Below, piece after piece: positions 52,406-61,673 of a stretch of DNA of 64,000 nucleotides. Positions within the stretch are counted from its first letter, which is position 1. The number at the start of each line of letters is the position of its first letter. The position numbers were made by a program, and so were the translations under genes. The notes below the pieces were generated by a model. The model was not told where the DNA came from and searched no databases. It was given only the letters and a program-made list of their open reading frames with translations. The stretch is from Paenibacillus ihumii. GTDB taxonomy: Bacteria; Bacillota; Bacilli; Paenibacillales; Paenibacillaceae. The DNA is taken from positions 4,048,047 through 4,112,046 of the forward strand of contig NZ_LN884299.1 of the NCBI RefSeq assembly GCF_001403875.1, written 5' to 3'.

Positions 52406-55231
52406 TCAGGCAACTTCCGCCCCGGCATCCTGTTCATCTTCAAGCGGCAACTCCTCGTCTGCCGCCTCTGGATGCTCCACTCCGGGCAAGAGTTGCAGCC
52501 CCCTCGATTCTAGAGCTTCCTGAATATCGAGATTTAGCGTAGATCCCAGCGGCACTGGAGCTCCTTGAACGATTTGGCCATTCCCGTTATACGTCCACGT
52601 TCCGCTAGGAAAGAAATAATTCCTCGCATAATTGCTGTCCCAATTTCCTCTGCCATCCGTGAAGCAGGCCTCAAGGCGGGAAGCCGTTCCAATATCTACC
52701 GTATACTTGCTGTAGCCAGGCACCCCGGAGGCCTCCATCGCCACTCCCGGAACGGCCGTCCACGTTCCCCCCTCAGGGCGGTAGTGGATATAAGGCATCG
52801 TAAAGCCATGCTTATAGTATACGGTTACTTTATTGCCGCCTGTTCCAGGATGGCCCGTCCCGTCCGGGTTGGAGTCATGCCATTGGCTGCCATCGTACCA
52901 GCCGTCCGCCGTGCGTACAAATCCTGGCTGATTTTGGCCCGGATGCTGTCGGCCCGAATTGTCCTTGAAGATCACCTGCGCGCTATCCACGCCGTCGATT
53001 TTATAAGAATACCAGTCCCCTGATACCTTCGTCATCGCTGGAGCAGTAGCCCATGTAGGCTCTGCCGTCTTCGGCGCCGTATTATAGTAATACAAGGAAG
53101 GCGCCCCCCAATCCGCCGGCTTCTTAAAATAAATCGTCAGCCCTGCATCGGGATTCTTCTTCGTAAAGCTGTATCGCTGTACAGCGGCCCCTTCCTCGTT
53201 CACGGCATACAGCCGGAGCGTGACGGATTCATCGAACGCCAAATCGCTTCCGATGTTAATTTCCGTACCATCCGCGTATGGTACTCCCTGTGAAGGATCA
53301 CTGCCGTCCAGTGTATATTTTCCGGATTCGGCTTTAAGGACATGAAGCGTGACCGTTAAGCTATCAGTCTCAAAGCTTCCTCCCGCAGGAGCAGCCGATA
53401 CCACAGGCAAATTGGATTCAGCCGCCTGCTCAATCAGAATCAAGCCGTTGGCATGCGCCGTGAACGCTGCGAAACCGCCAGCCACGACGGCTTCATTTCC
53501 CGTATAAGCATCACGCACCGTGCTGCCGTCAGCAAACACCGAGGACACATTCACTCTCGTCGTGCCCGAGGCCCCCATCACGACAACGACTCGGTCTTCG
53601 ATGCCGTCCTTGGCATACGTACGCTTGAACGTATAAGGAGCATCCGCAATTTTGGCATGGCTGCCCGCCCCGACCGCAAGGTGCCGGCTGCGGAATTGGC
53701 CAACCTTCTGCCAGTGCGACAGCACCTCCCGATTCAGGCTGCTCCAATTCATAGAGGAGCGGGTTCCTTGCTGCGGATCTGAGCCTGTATCCCCGAATGC
53801 CCGGGCCGCCTCATCACCATAGAACGTTTGGACACCGCCCGGCAATAGCAGCAGGGCGCTGCCTGCCTGGATCAGCCGGCTGCGGTCGTATAGTCGGGTA
53901 TCATGCGACGAAATATAGCTCAGTACATTAAAGCCCGGATCACTGTTAATTTTGGATGCATAGTCTGCGTAAGTACCTTCGAGAGCGTTAAGATTGCTGT
54001 CCTGGAAGCTGAAATTAATAACCGAATCAAAGCCGTAATTAAAATATTCGCTCTTGCCGACACCATGTCCCCATACTTCCCCGGTCATCCAGAAGTCATC
54101 GCGCCAATCGGCTCCAGGCTTATTCGGGTTGTTCTGCCTCCATCTCTGCAGCGCCGCGCTGCTCTCGTTCTTCAACTGCTTCCAGCGGCTCAGCTCGACA
54201 TGCTTGGCCGTGTCGGCCCGGAAGCCGTCAATCCCGAACTCTTCCACCCAGGCGGCCAGCATTTTCACAAGATGATCGGCAGGAGCAAGGCCGAGGTCTT
54301 TCCGCAAGCTGTGAGCCGCCGGCACGATCCAGGCTTCATACCCTGCCGTCTCCTTGGCCCATTTCGTCCGTAGAATAGGAGCAAGGCCCACATTGCCCGT
54401 TTCATTCGTTCTGAAATCAGGCAGGTTACCTACGCACTGGGTCAAATCACTGCCGCCGCAATTTTCATACCCGGCGATTCCTGCCCGGACCCAATTGCCC
54501 CACCAGCCTGACCAGGCAGATGAGTTGTTATAGTCGATGCGATCGTGAAAGCTATGCCAGGTCTGACCGCTGCCCGGCGTCCAGCCGGCACCGACGCCGT
54601 TCCTGGCTCCGAAGCCGTATTCCTCCATATCCTGCAGCGTGGAATAGCCCGGATGGTTCAGAACAACGTCCAATACGACGCGAATGCCTTGGGAATGCGC
54701 CAAATCTACAAACTCCCGCATATCGCTCACCGTCCCCATATTGCGATCCATCATCGTATAATCAAGTGCGTAGTATCCGTGATAACCATAATGGGCAAAG
54801 TCTCCGCCGCTCCCGCCGCCGACCCAGCCGTGCATTTGCTCATAGGGAGCTGAGATCCAGAGCACATTCGTACCCAAATCGGTAAAATAACCCTCTCGAA
54901 GCTTCTGGGTCAAGCCCTTTAAATCTCCGCCGTGAAATGTGCCAATATTCTTCCCGGTAGCATCTCTCTGCGGACGTCCATAGGAATTGTTATTGCTGGA
55001 ATCTCCGTCTAGGAATCGGTCCGTTAATACGAAGTAAACGTTTGCATTATCCCAACTAAAAATCCCGTTCGACGAAGCGACAGCTCTTCCCTGCCCATTT
55101 GCTGCCTGCAGCTCAGGCCCTGGCTGAGCATAAGCCTCATTTTCTGCTGACCAAGGATTCGTAAAGAGCGAAGCTGCAACAAAAACAAGGCTTAACCAAA
55201 CAGCTATCATTTTTTGGAATGGCTTGAACAT
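52406..55231 (-). CDS. Secreted GH13 alpha-amylase with CBM26 and CBM25 modules
   Basis: A 941-residue secreted starch hydrolase. A signal peptide (about 1-35) precedes the GH13 catalytic domain (about 55-560) with region I DVVLNHPG, nucleophile GFRADTAKHVE, acid/base TGEVWG and SSHDTRLYD. A chitobiase C-terminal-like module (KYTLDGSDPSQGVPYADGT), a CBM26-like module (IYFKKPADWGAPSLYYYN) and a CBM25-like module (VYYKHGFTMPYIHYRPEGG) follow. The tail is acidic. It digests starch outside the cell. Upstream it has two GCAAA(C/G)GTTTG palindromes and a cre-like box. Confidence 0.93.
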   Translation of the reverse strand: MFKPFQKMIAVWLSLVFVAASLFTNPWSAENEAYAQPGPELQAANGQGRAVASSNGIFSWDNANVYFVLTDRFLDGDSSNNNSYGRPQRDATGKNIGTFHGGDLKGLTQKLREGYFTDLGTNVLWISAPYEQMHGWVGGGSGGDFAHYGYHGYYALDYTMMDRNMGTVSDMREFVDLAHSQGIRVVLDVVLNHPGYSTLQDMEEYGFGARNGVGAGWTPGSGQTWHSFHDRIDYNNSSAWSGWWGNWVRAGIAGYENCGGSDLTQCVGNLPDFRTNETGNVGLAPILRTKWAKETAGYEAWIVPAAHSLRKDLGLAPADHLVKMLAAWVEEFGIDGFRADTAKHVELSRWKQLKNESSAALQRWRQNNPNKPGADWRDDFWMTGEVWGHGVGKSEYFNYGFDSVINFSFQDSNLNALEGTYADYASKINSDPGFNVLSYISSHDTRLYDRSRLIQAGSALLLLPGGVQTFYGDEAARAFGDTGSDPQQGTRSSMNWSSLNREVLSHWQKVGQFRSRHLAVGAGSHAKIADAPYTFKRTYAKDGIEDRVVVVMGASGTTRVNVSSVFADGSTVRDAYTGNEAVVAGGFAAFTAHANGLILIEQAAESNLPVVSAAPAGGSFETDSLTVTLHVLKAESGKYTLDGSDPSQGVPYADGTEINIGSDLAFDESVTLRLYAVNEEGAAVQRYSFTKKNPDAGLTIYFKKPADWGAPSLYYYNTAPKTAEPTWATAPAMTKVSGDWYSYKIDGVDSAQVIFKDNSGRQHPGQNQPGFVRTADGWYDGSQWHDSNPDGTGHPGTGGNKVTVYYKHGFTMPYIHYRPEGGTWTAVPGVAMEASGVPGYSKYTVDIGTASRLEACFTDGRGNWDSNYARNYFFPSGTWTYNGNGQIVQGAPVPLGSTLNLDIQEALESRGLQLLPGVEHPEAADEELPLEDEQDAGAEVA

Positions 55232-55291
55232 CTTTTCTCCTCCTTTTTTATGCTTCCGCTAAAATCACTGCAACCTTCTCCCTACATGAGC

Positions 55292-55303
55292 GCAAAGGTT
55301 TGC
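55292..55303. promoter_or_regulatory. MalR-like operator, proximal copy
   Basis: GCAAAGGTTTGC, a palindrome with one central mismatch, 61 bases upstream of the amylase start. It resembles LacI-family MalR sites. Confidence 0.55.
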
Positions 55304-55357
55304 ACAAAAGATCGCACTTGCCCATTACGCATGTCATGCCAGCAATTCCTTTGCAGT

Positions 55358-55369
55358 GCAAACGTTTGT
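55358..55369. promoter_or_regulatory. MalR-like operator, distal copy
   Basis: GCAAACGTTTGT, 11 of 12 palindromic, with the central CG of LacI-family operators, 66 bases from the proximal copy (about six helical turns). No LacI-type gene is adjacent. Confidence 0.6.
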
Positions 55370-55434
55370 ATTTTACGCCGTAAGTAGCTTCACCCCTTTC
55401 ACCTATCATCAACTCCATTTCAAAACGCCCTTGA

Positions 55435-55448
55435 TGTAAGTGCTTTCA
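55435..55448. promoter_or_regulatory. Candidate cre (CcpA) box upstream of the amylase
   Basis: TGTAAGTGCTTTCA (minus strand TGAAAGCACTTACA) matches the cre consensus at 13 of 14 positions. The rest of 55449-55671 shows no gene. Confidence 0.5.
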
Positions 55449-55671
55449 ATTTGGAGTGCTAGTTTTGCTTATTTTTGGTAGTTGTTGTGTGGATTGTACC
55501 AGATGGACTGCAAATTAAACAAGCCTTTTTAACAAATTTTTTTTAAAATTTTAAAATTTTCGTTTATTTCAAGCGCAAATCCACTTCTAGAATGAACATC
55601 CGAATGTTTAAAATTGCTTGAGGTGGTTAATAGTAGACAGACAAGCTAATCCAAAGATAGAGGTGATAAGA

Positions 55672-55926
55672 ATGAGTTTCTTATGGTCATTAATTATCGG
55701 TGGTGTGATTGGCTGGCTCGCAGGTTTAATCATGGGCAGGGATATTCCCGGCGGAGTCATCGGAAATATTATTGCCGGATTCATCGGGGCATGGCTCGGC
55801 AGCCTTATTCTTGGCAACTGGGGACCGGTCATCGGCGATTTCTATTTCGTCCCTGCGTTGATCGGTGCAATTCTCCTTGTATTTATCGTCAGTCTCATTA
55901 TGGGTACCATGCAGCGGAACCGCTAA
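55672..55926 (+). CDS. GlsB/YeaQ/YmgE-type small membrane protein
   Basis: An 84-residue protein with three hydrophobic Gly-rich segments (LIIGGVIGWLAGLIMG; IIAGFIGAWLGSLILG; LIGAILLVFIVSLIMG), the layout of the transglycosylase-associated GlsB/YmgE family, usually stress-induced. ATG 55672 follows AGAGGTGAT; the longer frame from 55618 has no ribosome site. It is a single gene followed by a terminator. Confidence 0.88.
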   Translation: MSFLWSLIIGGVIGWLAGLIMGRDIPGGVIGNIIAGFIGAWLGSLILGNWGPVIGDFYFVPALIGAILLVFIVSLIMGTMQRNR

Positions 55927-56015
55927 TGGAACTAGGCCCATCATCCTAACAAACTCAATTTACTCATTAGCTCATTATTTTCAGCTCATTGGCAATAACT
56001 CATTGGCAATAACTC

Positions 56016-56044
56016 AAGGACGTCCGGAATTTCCGGCCGTCCTT
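56016..56044. terminator. Terminator between the YmgE and yesN-type genes
   Basis: AAGGACGTCCGGAA / TTCCGGCCGTCCTT, long stem between convergent genes. It may work in both directions. Confidence 0.8.
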
Positions 56045-56085
56045 GTCTACATCATTCGGCATGCAATAATTTATCCTCTCTCTTC

Positions 56086-57675
56086 TTAACCGGCCTCCTC
56101 CCGATATTCAGAGGGCGTTTTCCCCGTTATTTTCTTAAACACCTGGCTGAAATACCGGGGATCCTGATAACCAACCAGCGGAGCCACCTGATACACCTTA
56201 ACGTTCGTGTTCTGCAGAATAAACTTGGCTTTATCGATACGGCACTTCGTCAAATATTCCAGGAAGGTATACCCGGTTACCTGCTTGAACAGCATGCAGA
56301 AATGGCTTATGCTCAGCTCAGCTACCTCACAGACCTCCTCGATGCTAAGATCCTTGTGATAATTATGAGTAATGAACGATGTTGCCTTGGCTATGACCGC
56401 CTGAACATCTCCCCGCGAATAATTCTCCTTGCCCTGCAGTATCCACTCGCCGAAGCAGCTCTTCAAGACCGCAATCATCTCGCTAAGCGTCGGCAAGGCA
56501 TGAATCTCCTGCAGCAATTCTTCCAAAGACCAATCCAGCGTCAAATTAATGGCTTCAAATTGCCGGTACAGCACGATAGTCAGCTCTACGATCATTCGCT
56601 CGGCTTGATCCTTCGCAAGCGCCTGAGCCTCAAATTCGCTCTTCATCTCGTCAAAAAGCTCCAGCATCCGCTGACGGTCTAATTTACGCACGCATTCCAG
56701 CAGCGATTCTTCGATTTGCTTCGGATATCTCACTTCGGAGGCAATGGCGATCTCTTCATCGTCCGAGTAGACGTATACCCCTTCCTCCCCCGAATAGAAC
56801 CGCTGATACAGCGCCTTGACCGCCTTCTGGTACGCCTCGTTCAACTGATCGATGCCGACCATGCCCGGGCTGAAGCCCGCTGAGCAGGACAGCTTCGTAT
56901 TCGCTTTGATTTGGCGGATCAAATCATTTCCGAGACCCGCCTTGCGCTCGCTCAGCCTGTCAGGGAACAAGAGCACCCACTCTCCGCTGTGAAAAGGAAA
57001 CGCCGCAAGCCCTCCTTGATTCAGCGACCATTCGCTGACGATGTTGCGGATCGCGAACAGCCAGAGGCGCTTCTCTTCAATCGTCCATTGCTCATTCAGC
57101 TTCAAGTAATGGTCGAGTTGAACAACGGCCATGAAATATCCCTGCTCCAGCTCACTGTTCTCCAGCCAGCGCATATGCTGCAGCGGGCTCTGATTTCCTT
57201 CAATGAGCTCGGCAAACAGCCTCTCCCGGGCAAGCAAAGACAAGATCTGCACCGAATGAAGCAGCTTGTCATTCTCTTGCTGCTTGTTGAGATGCTTCTT
57301 GGCCCGCATAATCATTTCGATCAATTCGTCATGATCGATCGGCTTCAGCAAGTAGTCAAAGGCTCCCTCGCGCAGCGCCTCCCGGGCATACTCAAATTCG
57401 CCATAGCCGCTAATGAAAATAAACAGTCTCTGGGGATTCTCGGCCAGCACTTCCTTCATCAGGGCGATTCCGTCTTTACCCGGCATGCGGATGTCGCTAA
57501 TAATCATATGCGGCGCCGTTTCGCGCACCAGTTGAAGGGCCTGCTCCCCGTTCCTGGCTTCCCCGGCGATTTCCAAATGAAGCTCCTCCCAGGGAATTGC
57601 CGCCTTCAGACTGCGCAATATAATAGGCTCATCATCGACCAGAATCACCCTGTATTTCTCTTCCGTCGAACCCAT
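56086..57675 (-). CDS. YesN-type response regulator (receiver-AraC)
   Basis: A 529-residue regulator. The N-terminal receiver (about 8-125) has acidic pocket VDDEP, phospho-acceptor Asp in IISDIRMPGKDG and the Lys in LLKPIDHDE. A long helical linker follows. The C-terminal AraC helix-turn-helix (about 430-529) has LSIEEVCEVAELSISHFCML and QVAPLVGYQDPRYFSQVFKK. It is phosphorylated by the YesM-type kinase encoded in the same operon. Its start lies within the end of the binding-protein gene (44-base overlap), so the two are translationally linked. The target is probably a sugar transport operon outside the window. Confidence 0.92.
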   Translation of the reverse strand: MGSTEEKYRVILVDDEPIILRSLKAAIPWEELHLEIAGEARNGEQALQLVRETAPHMIISDIRMPGKDGIALMKEVLAENPQRLFIFISGYGEFEYAREALREGAFDYLLKPIDHDELIEMIMRAKKHLNKQQENDKLLHSVQILSLLARERLFAELIEGNQSPLQHMRWLENSELEQGYFMAVVQLDHYLKLNEQWTIEEKRLWLFAIRNIVSEWSLNQGGLAAFPFHSGEWVLLFPDRLSERKAGLGNDLIRQIKANTKLSCSAGFSPGMVGIDQLNEAYQKAVKALYQRFYSGEEGVYVYSDDEEIAIASEVRYPKQIEESLLECVRKLDRQRMLELFDEMKSEFEAQALAKDQAERMIVELTIVLYRQFEAINLTLDWSLEELLQEIHALPTLSEMIAVLKSCFGEWILQGKENYSRGDVQAVIAKATSFITHNYHKDLSIEEVCEVAELSISHFCMLFKQVTGYTFLEYLTKCRIDKAKFILQNTNVKVYQVAPLVGYQDPRYFSQVFKKITGKTPSEYREEAG

Positions 57676-59053
57676 TCATGGCACCTCCCGAATTCCTAAA
57701 GGGTAAAGAACTTCTCCGCTGATTCCAGTAAAACGTTGAGCTGCGCTGCAAATCCTCCAGAGCCCCCCCTGCGTCCATCTGGCCGCCGATCATTTCCTTG
57801 ACGCCCCTCAGGAAGGATCTTTTGACCTCCGGCGACAAAATATTGTCGTACGGCACAAAGCTCTGCGTGCTCTGCTCCATCAAGGTAATGACCTGAGCAA
57901 ACACCGGTCCGGTCTTCTCAGGATCAAAGCTCAGCTTAATCGACGGCAGGCGCAGCCCTTCATAGACAATCCGGCTCTGCACCTCCTTCGTATAGAAGCC
58001 TTCCAGTAAATCAAGCGCCGCCTCCTTCTTGGCATCGTCCAAATTGGACGACAGCCCGATGCCGATCGTATATCCGCCGGCTACAGACTTAGTAGCTCCA
58101 AGCCTCATAGCGGGAAAAGGAATGACGCCGACCTCATCTTGAAAGCTGGCGGCCGAGCTGTCAGCCGCATCATTTCGGTGAAACAGATTGATGTCCCAGT
58201 TCCCGTTCAAATACATGGCGGCCTTGCCTGCCGTAAACAGGGCGATCGCCTCTTCCGTGGTACTGCTGTTAGCCGAGGAGGCAAAGGCTCCTGCCTCTAC
58301 CCACTTAACAAGATGTTCATAGGCTTGCATATATTTCTCATTCCGGAAATCCAGTCCTTCCTCCCCCTGTGACAGCGACTGAATAAGCTCCGGTCCCGCG
58401 TACCGGTCCATAAGGTAATGGGCGAATATCGCCGCCGGCCAGCGATCCTCATTGCCCAGCGCAAACGGAATATAACCGTTATCCCTCAGCACCTCTATGA
58501 CCTGATCCAATTCGGCCAATGTGCTTGGAGCCTCAAGATCAAGGGAATTGAATATCGTCTTGTTGTAATACAAAGGCTCCGCATTGCCTTCAATCGGCAG
58601 CCCGTATACCCGTCCGTCGAACGTCCACAGCTGCAGATCGCGAAATTGGCCCTGAAGTCCCCGTTCCTTCACGAACTGGCTTAGATCCATCAAGCGGTTG
58701 GCCCGGGCATAAGGCTCGATTTCCGCTCCCCCGAATAATACGAACATATCCGGAGGCGTCCCCGTCACCATCTCGCTCTTTAGCTGCTGCTCGCGATGCG
58801 TGGTCTGATCCATTCCCTCAAAATTTACTTTAACGTTCGGATGATTCCTCTGATAGTCCGCCACCACGTCCTCAAAAATGCTCAGCATCGGCCGGTCATG
58901 CTCCTTCGTCCAGAAGTGGCGGAAGGTAAGCGTGAGCTTATCGCTCTGATTCTCCTCGATCGGATCGCGATTTCCCGCCGTGATCAGCAGGACCGATACG
59001 CCAAGAACGGTAATATACAGCAGTATCCAGCCCCAATTCAGCAGCCATTTCAT
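57632..59053 (-). CDS. Membrane-anchored extracellular solute (sugar) binding protein
   Basis: A 473-residue ABC-type sugar-binding protein (SBP family 1). The hydrophobic N-terminus (about 5-27) lacks a lipobox Cys, so it is likely held by that helix. Binding-protein motifs are GTPPDMFVLFGGAEIEPYA, EPLYYNKTIFNSL and AMYLNGNWDINLF. No permease or ATPase gene is nearby, and it sits between a YesM-type kinase and its regulator. It therefore probably acts as a sensor that presents sugar to the kinase (inference). The last ~15 codons overlap the regulator gene. Confidence 0.88.
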   Translation of the reverse strand: MKWLLNWGWILLYITVLGVSVLLITAGNRDPIEENQSDKLTLTFRHFWTKEHDRPMLSIFEDVVADYQRNHPNVKVNFEGMDQTTHREQQLKSEMVTGTPPDMFVLFGGAEIEPYARANRLMDLSQFVKERGLQGQFRDLQLWTFDGRVYGLPIEGNAEPLYYNKTIFNSLDLEAPSTLAELDQVIEVLRDNGYIPFALGNEDRWPAAIFAHYLMDRYAGPELIQSLSQGEEGLDFRNEKYMQAYEHLVKWVEAGAFASSANSSTTEEAIALFTAGKAAMYLNGNWDINLFHRNDAADSSAASFQDEVGVIPFPAMRLGATKSVAGGYTIGIGLSSNLDDAKKEAALDLLEGFYTKEVQSRIVYEGLRLPSIKLSFDPEKTGPVFAQVITLMEQSTQSFVPYDNILSPEVKRSFLRGVKEMIGGQMDAGGALEDLQRSSTFYWNQRRSSLPFRNSGGAMNGFDGREIQGDSGR

Positions 59054-59083
59054 CTCTTGTCCCCCTTATCCACCATTGTTATT

Positions 59084-60805
59084 CTATGAAACAATCTTAG
59101 GTATCCGAATTCGAATCGTTGACCCGAATCCAGGGGATGAACAGATCATAATGCCGTAATGCCCGCCAAACCGGATACGCAGCCGTTCATGAACATTTTT
59201 GAGACCGACGCCGTTTTCCCGGTATTTTCTCAGATTGCCCCAATCCTTATTCCACATATTCTGCAGCGTTACCGGGTCGAAGCCAAGCCCGTTATCCATC
59301 ACATAGATAAATATATCGCTGCCCTGCTCCTCCGCCCGGATCGTAATCATGCCGCTGCCCTCCATCGGCTCGATCGCGTGGTATAGTGCGTTCTCAACGA
59401 TAGGCTGCACGATCAGCTTCTGCGTCTTATAGTATTTCAGCTCCTCCAAAATCTGCATATCGTAAGCAAACTTATCCTCGAAGCGGAATTTCTGGATATC
59501 CATGTAATGCCGGACATGCTCCATCTCCATCTGGAGCGGAATCAGCTCCTGATTCTCGCTGATGCTGATCCGCAGCAGCTTGCCGAGGGAGATGACCATC
59601 CTGCTGATGCTCTTGTTCCCCTGCAGCACAGCCATGGAATTGATCGATTCGAGAGAATTGTAGATGAAATGCGGATTGATCTGTGCGACAAGCGCCTGCA
59701 GCTCCGCCTCCTTCTTGCGATTCTGCTCGGTCTCGACCTGCTCGATCAGCTCATTGATCTGCGTGCTCATCCGGTTGAAGCCGTCCACCAGCAGATCCCG
59801 CTCATCATCCGCCGACAGCTTCGAAGTGATCGGCACGAAGATGCCCTGCTGCACCCGCTTCATGCCGTTCACGACGCTAATGATGCTGCTGACCAGCCTG
59901 CGCACGAAGAAACGGTCGAACAGGAACGCCGACACCAGAGACACCAGAACGAGAATAACAGCGATATTGCGGATCGACAAAGATTCCGAAGCGATCAATT
60001 TAAACGGTGTAATCGCCACCAGGACCCAGTCTTTATTATGGGAGGGAAGGTAGGTAATAAGGGATTTCTCCCCAAGATACTTATCTACATAATAGCCTTT
60101 GCTGTTGGAATACCCGTCCTGCAGGAAGGGAAATGAAGTCTGTTCCCCGATATGCTCACCAGACTTGTCAAACACTATATTCCCCTGGGTATTCACCAGC
60201 AGAATATCTCCCTGCTTCAGCGTAGCAGCTTCCCAGAACACCTGGTCCAGAATGTCCGGCTTGATATATATCACGAGGGCCCCAATATCCTCTAAAGAGT
60301 AGTAATCCTTAACCACGCGAGCCTGAATGAGTACCGGGTTCCCCGCAGGGACCGAACCGTTCTCCCCGGGTCCGATCCACACCGGCCTCCCTTCGGCCAT
60401 TTTCATTTTCCTATACCAGCTCTGCTTATCCAGCTCTTGAAAGGCCATAGATTCATTAGAGCTGTAGAGCAGCTGGTCCTCGGTGTATAGTGCAAACGAA
60501 GTAATCATTGGATGATTGAATAATTTGCTTATCTCTTGCTTGCTCTCGTAGCCAACCCCCGCCTCCGGCACCTTCAGCGTCTGCTGGATGACATCCTGAG
60601 TAATCGCCGAATTCGAAATGGTTGTTATTTCATTCAGCGCGAATTTCAGTTTCCGATCGCTTTCCAGCAGGGAGATCCAGTAGAAGTGACTGGATTTCTT
60701 CTCCATAGCATTCGAGAAGCTGTAATACGACACGCCACCCATCAATATAACCGGGATGAACACGAGAAGTATAATGGCCAGCAAGATTTTTCGACGGAGC
60801 TTCAT
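59084..60805 (-). CDS. YesM-type sensor histidine kinase
   Basis: A 573-residue membrane kinase. TM1 (about 8-30), an extracellular dCache-like sensor (about 31-275), TM2 (about 277-298) and a HAMP region precede the His kinase domain. The phospho-accepting His is in QINPHFIYNSLESINSM, the typical His_kinase form. ATPase motifs are QPIVENALYHA and VMDNGLGFDP, with a C-terminal GVGLKNVHERL. It heads a three-gene operon with the binding protein (30 bases downstream) and the YesN-type regulator. A candidate cre box lies 96 bases upstream. Confidence 0.93.
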   Translation of the reverse strand: MKLRRKILLAIILLVFIPVILMGGVSYYSFSNAMEKKSSHFYWISLLESDRKLKFALNEITTISNSAITQDVIQQTLKVPEAGVGYESKQEISKLFNHPMITSFALYTEDQLLYSSNESMAFQELDKQSWYRKMKMAEGRPVWIGPGENGSVPAGNPVLIQARVVKDYYSLEDIGALVIYIKPDILDQVFWEAATLKQGDILLVNTQGNIVFDKSGEHIGEQTSFPFLQDGYSNSKGYYVDKYLGEKSLITYLPSHNKDWVLVAITPFKLIASESLSIRNIAVILVLVSLVSAFLFDRFFVRRLVSSIISVVNGMKRVQQGIFVPITSKLSADDERDLLVDGFNRMSTQINELIEQVETEQNRKKEAELQALVAQINPHFIYNSLESINSMAVLQGNKSISRMVISLGKLLRISISENQELIPLQMEMEHVRHYMDIQKFRFEDKFAYDMQILEELKYYKTQKLIVQPIVENALYHAIEPMEGSGMITIRAEEQGSDIFIYVMDNGLGFDPVTLQNMWNKDWGNLRKYRENGVGLKNVHERLRIRFGGHYGIMICSSPGFGSTIRIRIPKIVS

Positions 60806-60900
60806 AAATGCAGGCTGCCTCCCCTACCATCTTCTACCTGTAATATTCTTCATCGTGTTCGATATTCCTTGCTAGCTCTACACAAGACCCCTTTCAGAAA

Positions 60901-60914
60901 TGTAAGTGTTTACA
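60901..60914. promoter_or_regulatory. Candidate cre (CcpA) box of the sensor operon
   Basis: TGTAAGTGTTTACA matches the cre consensus at 13 of 14 positions and is nearly palindromic. It could also be a site of another LacI-family protein. Confidence 0.5.
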
Positions 60915-60965
60915 TTTTCAGTCTATCGAATGCGGAGCCTGTTTTTGAGGAGGTAATATTGCGAT

Positions 60966-61208
60966 TTATAGTTGATATTTTTCTGATTGGTGCAAGAATT
61001 CATTAGAATGAATCAAACCTAGCCGCCTGGCTTTCACAATCGCCTCCGAGCGGGAGCGGACCTCCAATTTCTCAAAGATCCGTGTCAAATTATATTCTAC
61101 TGTTCTCTGGCTCATTAATAGCTTCGAAGCGATGTCCTTATTGCTGCTGCCGCTGGCGACCTCCTGCAGAATCTCTTGCTCGCGTTCGTTGATTGATACC
61201 TCTTCCAT
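60966..61208 (-). pseudogene. ComA-like regulator remnant (LuxR HTH only)
   Basis: An 80-residue reading frame that is only a LuxR-type DNA-binding domain (EREQEILQEVASGSSNKDIA; SKLLMSQRTVEYNLTRIFEK). ComA-type regulators are ~210 residues with a receiver domain, which is missing here. GAAGAGGTA-type sites before ATG are unconvincing. It follows a decayed kinase and a decayed ComQ-like gene. It might still be expressed as a stand-alone HTH protein. Confidence 0.65.
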
Positions 61209-61231
61209 CGATCTCTCTTCCTTGCTCTGGT

Positions 61232-61670
61232 TTACCCGAATCTCTGCTCCTCCAGCTTAAGGCCGATCCCGTCGTCTTTATAAGTCAGTTGAATTCCATT
61301 CTTCTCGGCCAGCGAAATCATTATTTTGGAGGCCTTCGCATGCTTGCTGGCATTCCACAGCAGCTCCTGGACGACCCTGAAGATCGTAATCATTTGCTCG
61401 TCGTTCAGCTCAGCGGAGAAATCATCCGCCTGAAAATCAACGATATAATTCGATCGAATTTCAGACTGCTCAAACAGGCTTCGCCTCAAGATCCTCTATT
61501 AAGCTCTCTATCAAATACAGATTCTCATATACGATGGCACTATAGTTCGCCAAAGTCATTAACCATTCACGTTCATCCGTATTATATTTGGTCCGATTCT
61601 CTTTGTCGTCCAGCCACAATACGTGAAGCACCTTGCCCTTGATCCCGGTTAATGCAGATGCCCCGTTCAA
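61232..61670 (-). pseudogene. ComP-like histidine kinase remnant
   Basis: Two out-of-frame pieces of a ComP/NarX-type kinase. The first (61470-61670) has a GAF-like end (LMTLANYSAIVYENLYLIES). The second (61232-61489) has FRVVQELLWNASKHAKASKI and the ATPase motif DDGIGLKLEE. All membrane segments, the phospho-accepting His region between the pieces, and the C-terminal end of the ATPase domain are missing. The junction near 61485 joins the two in different frames. Confidence 0.72.
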
Positions 61671-61673
61671 CGA

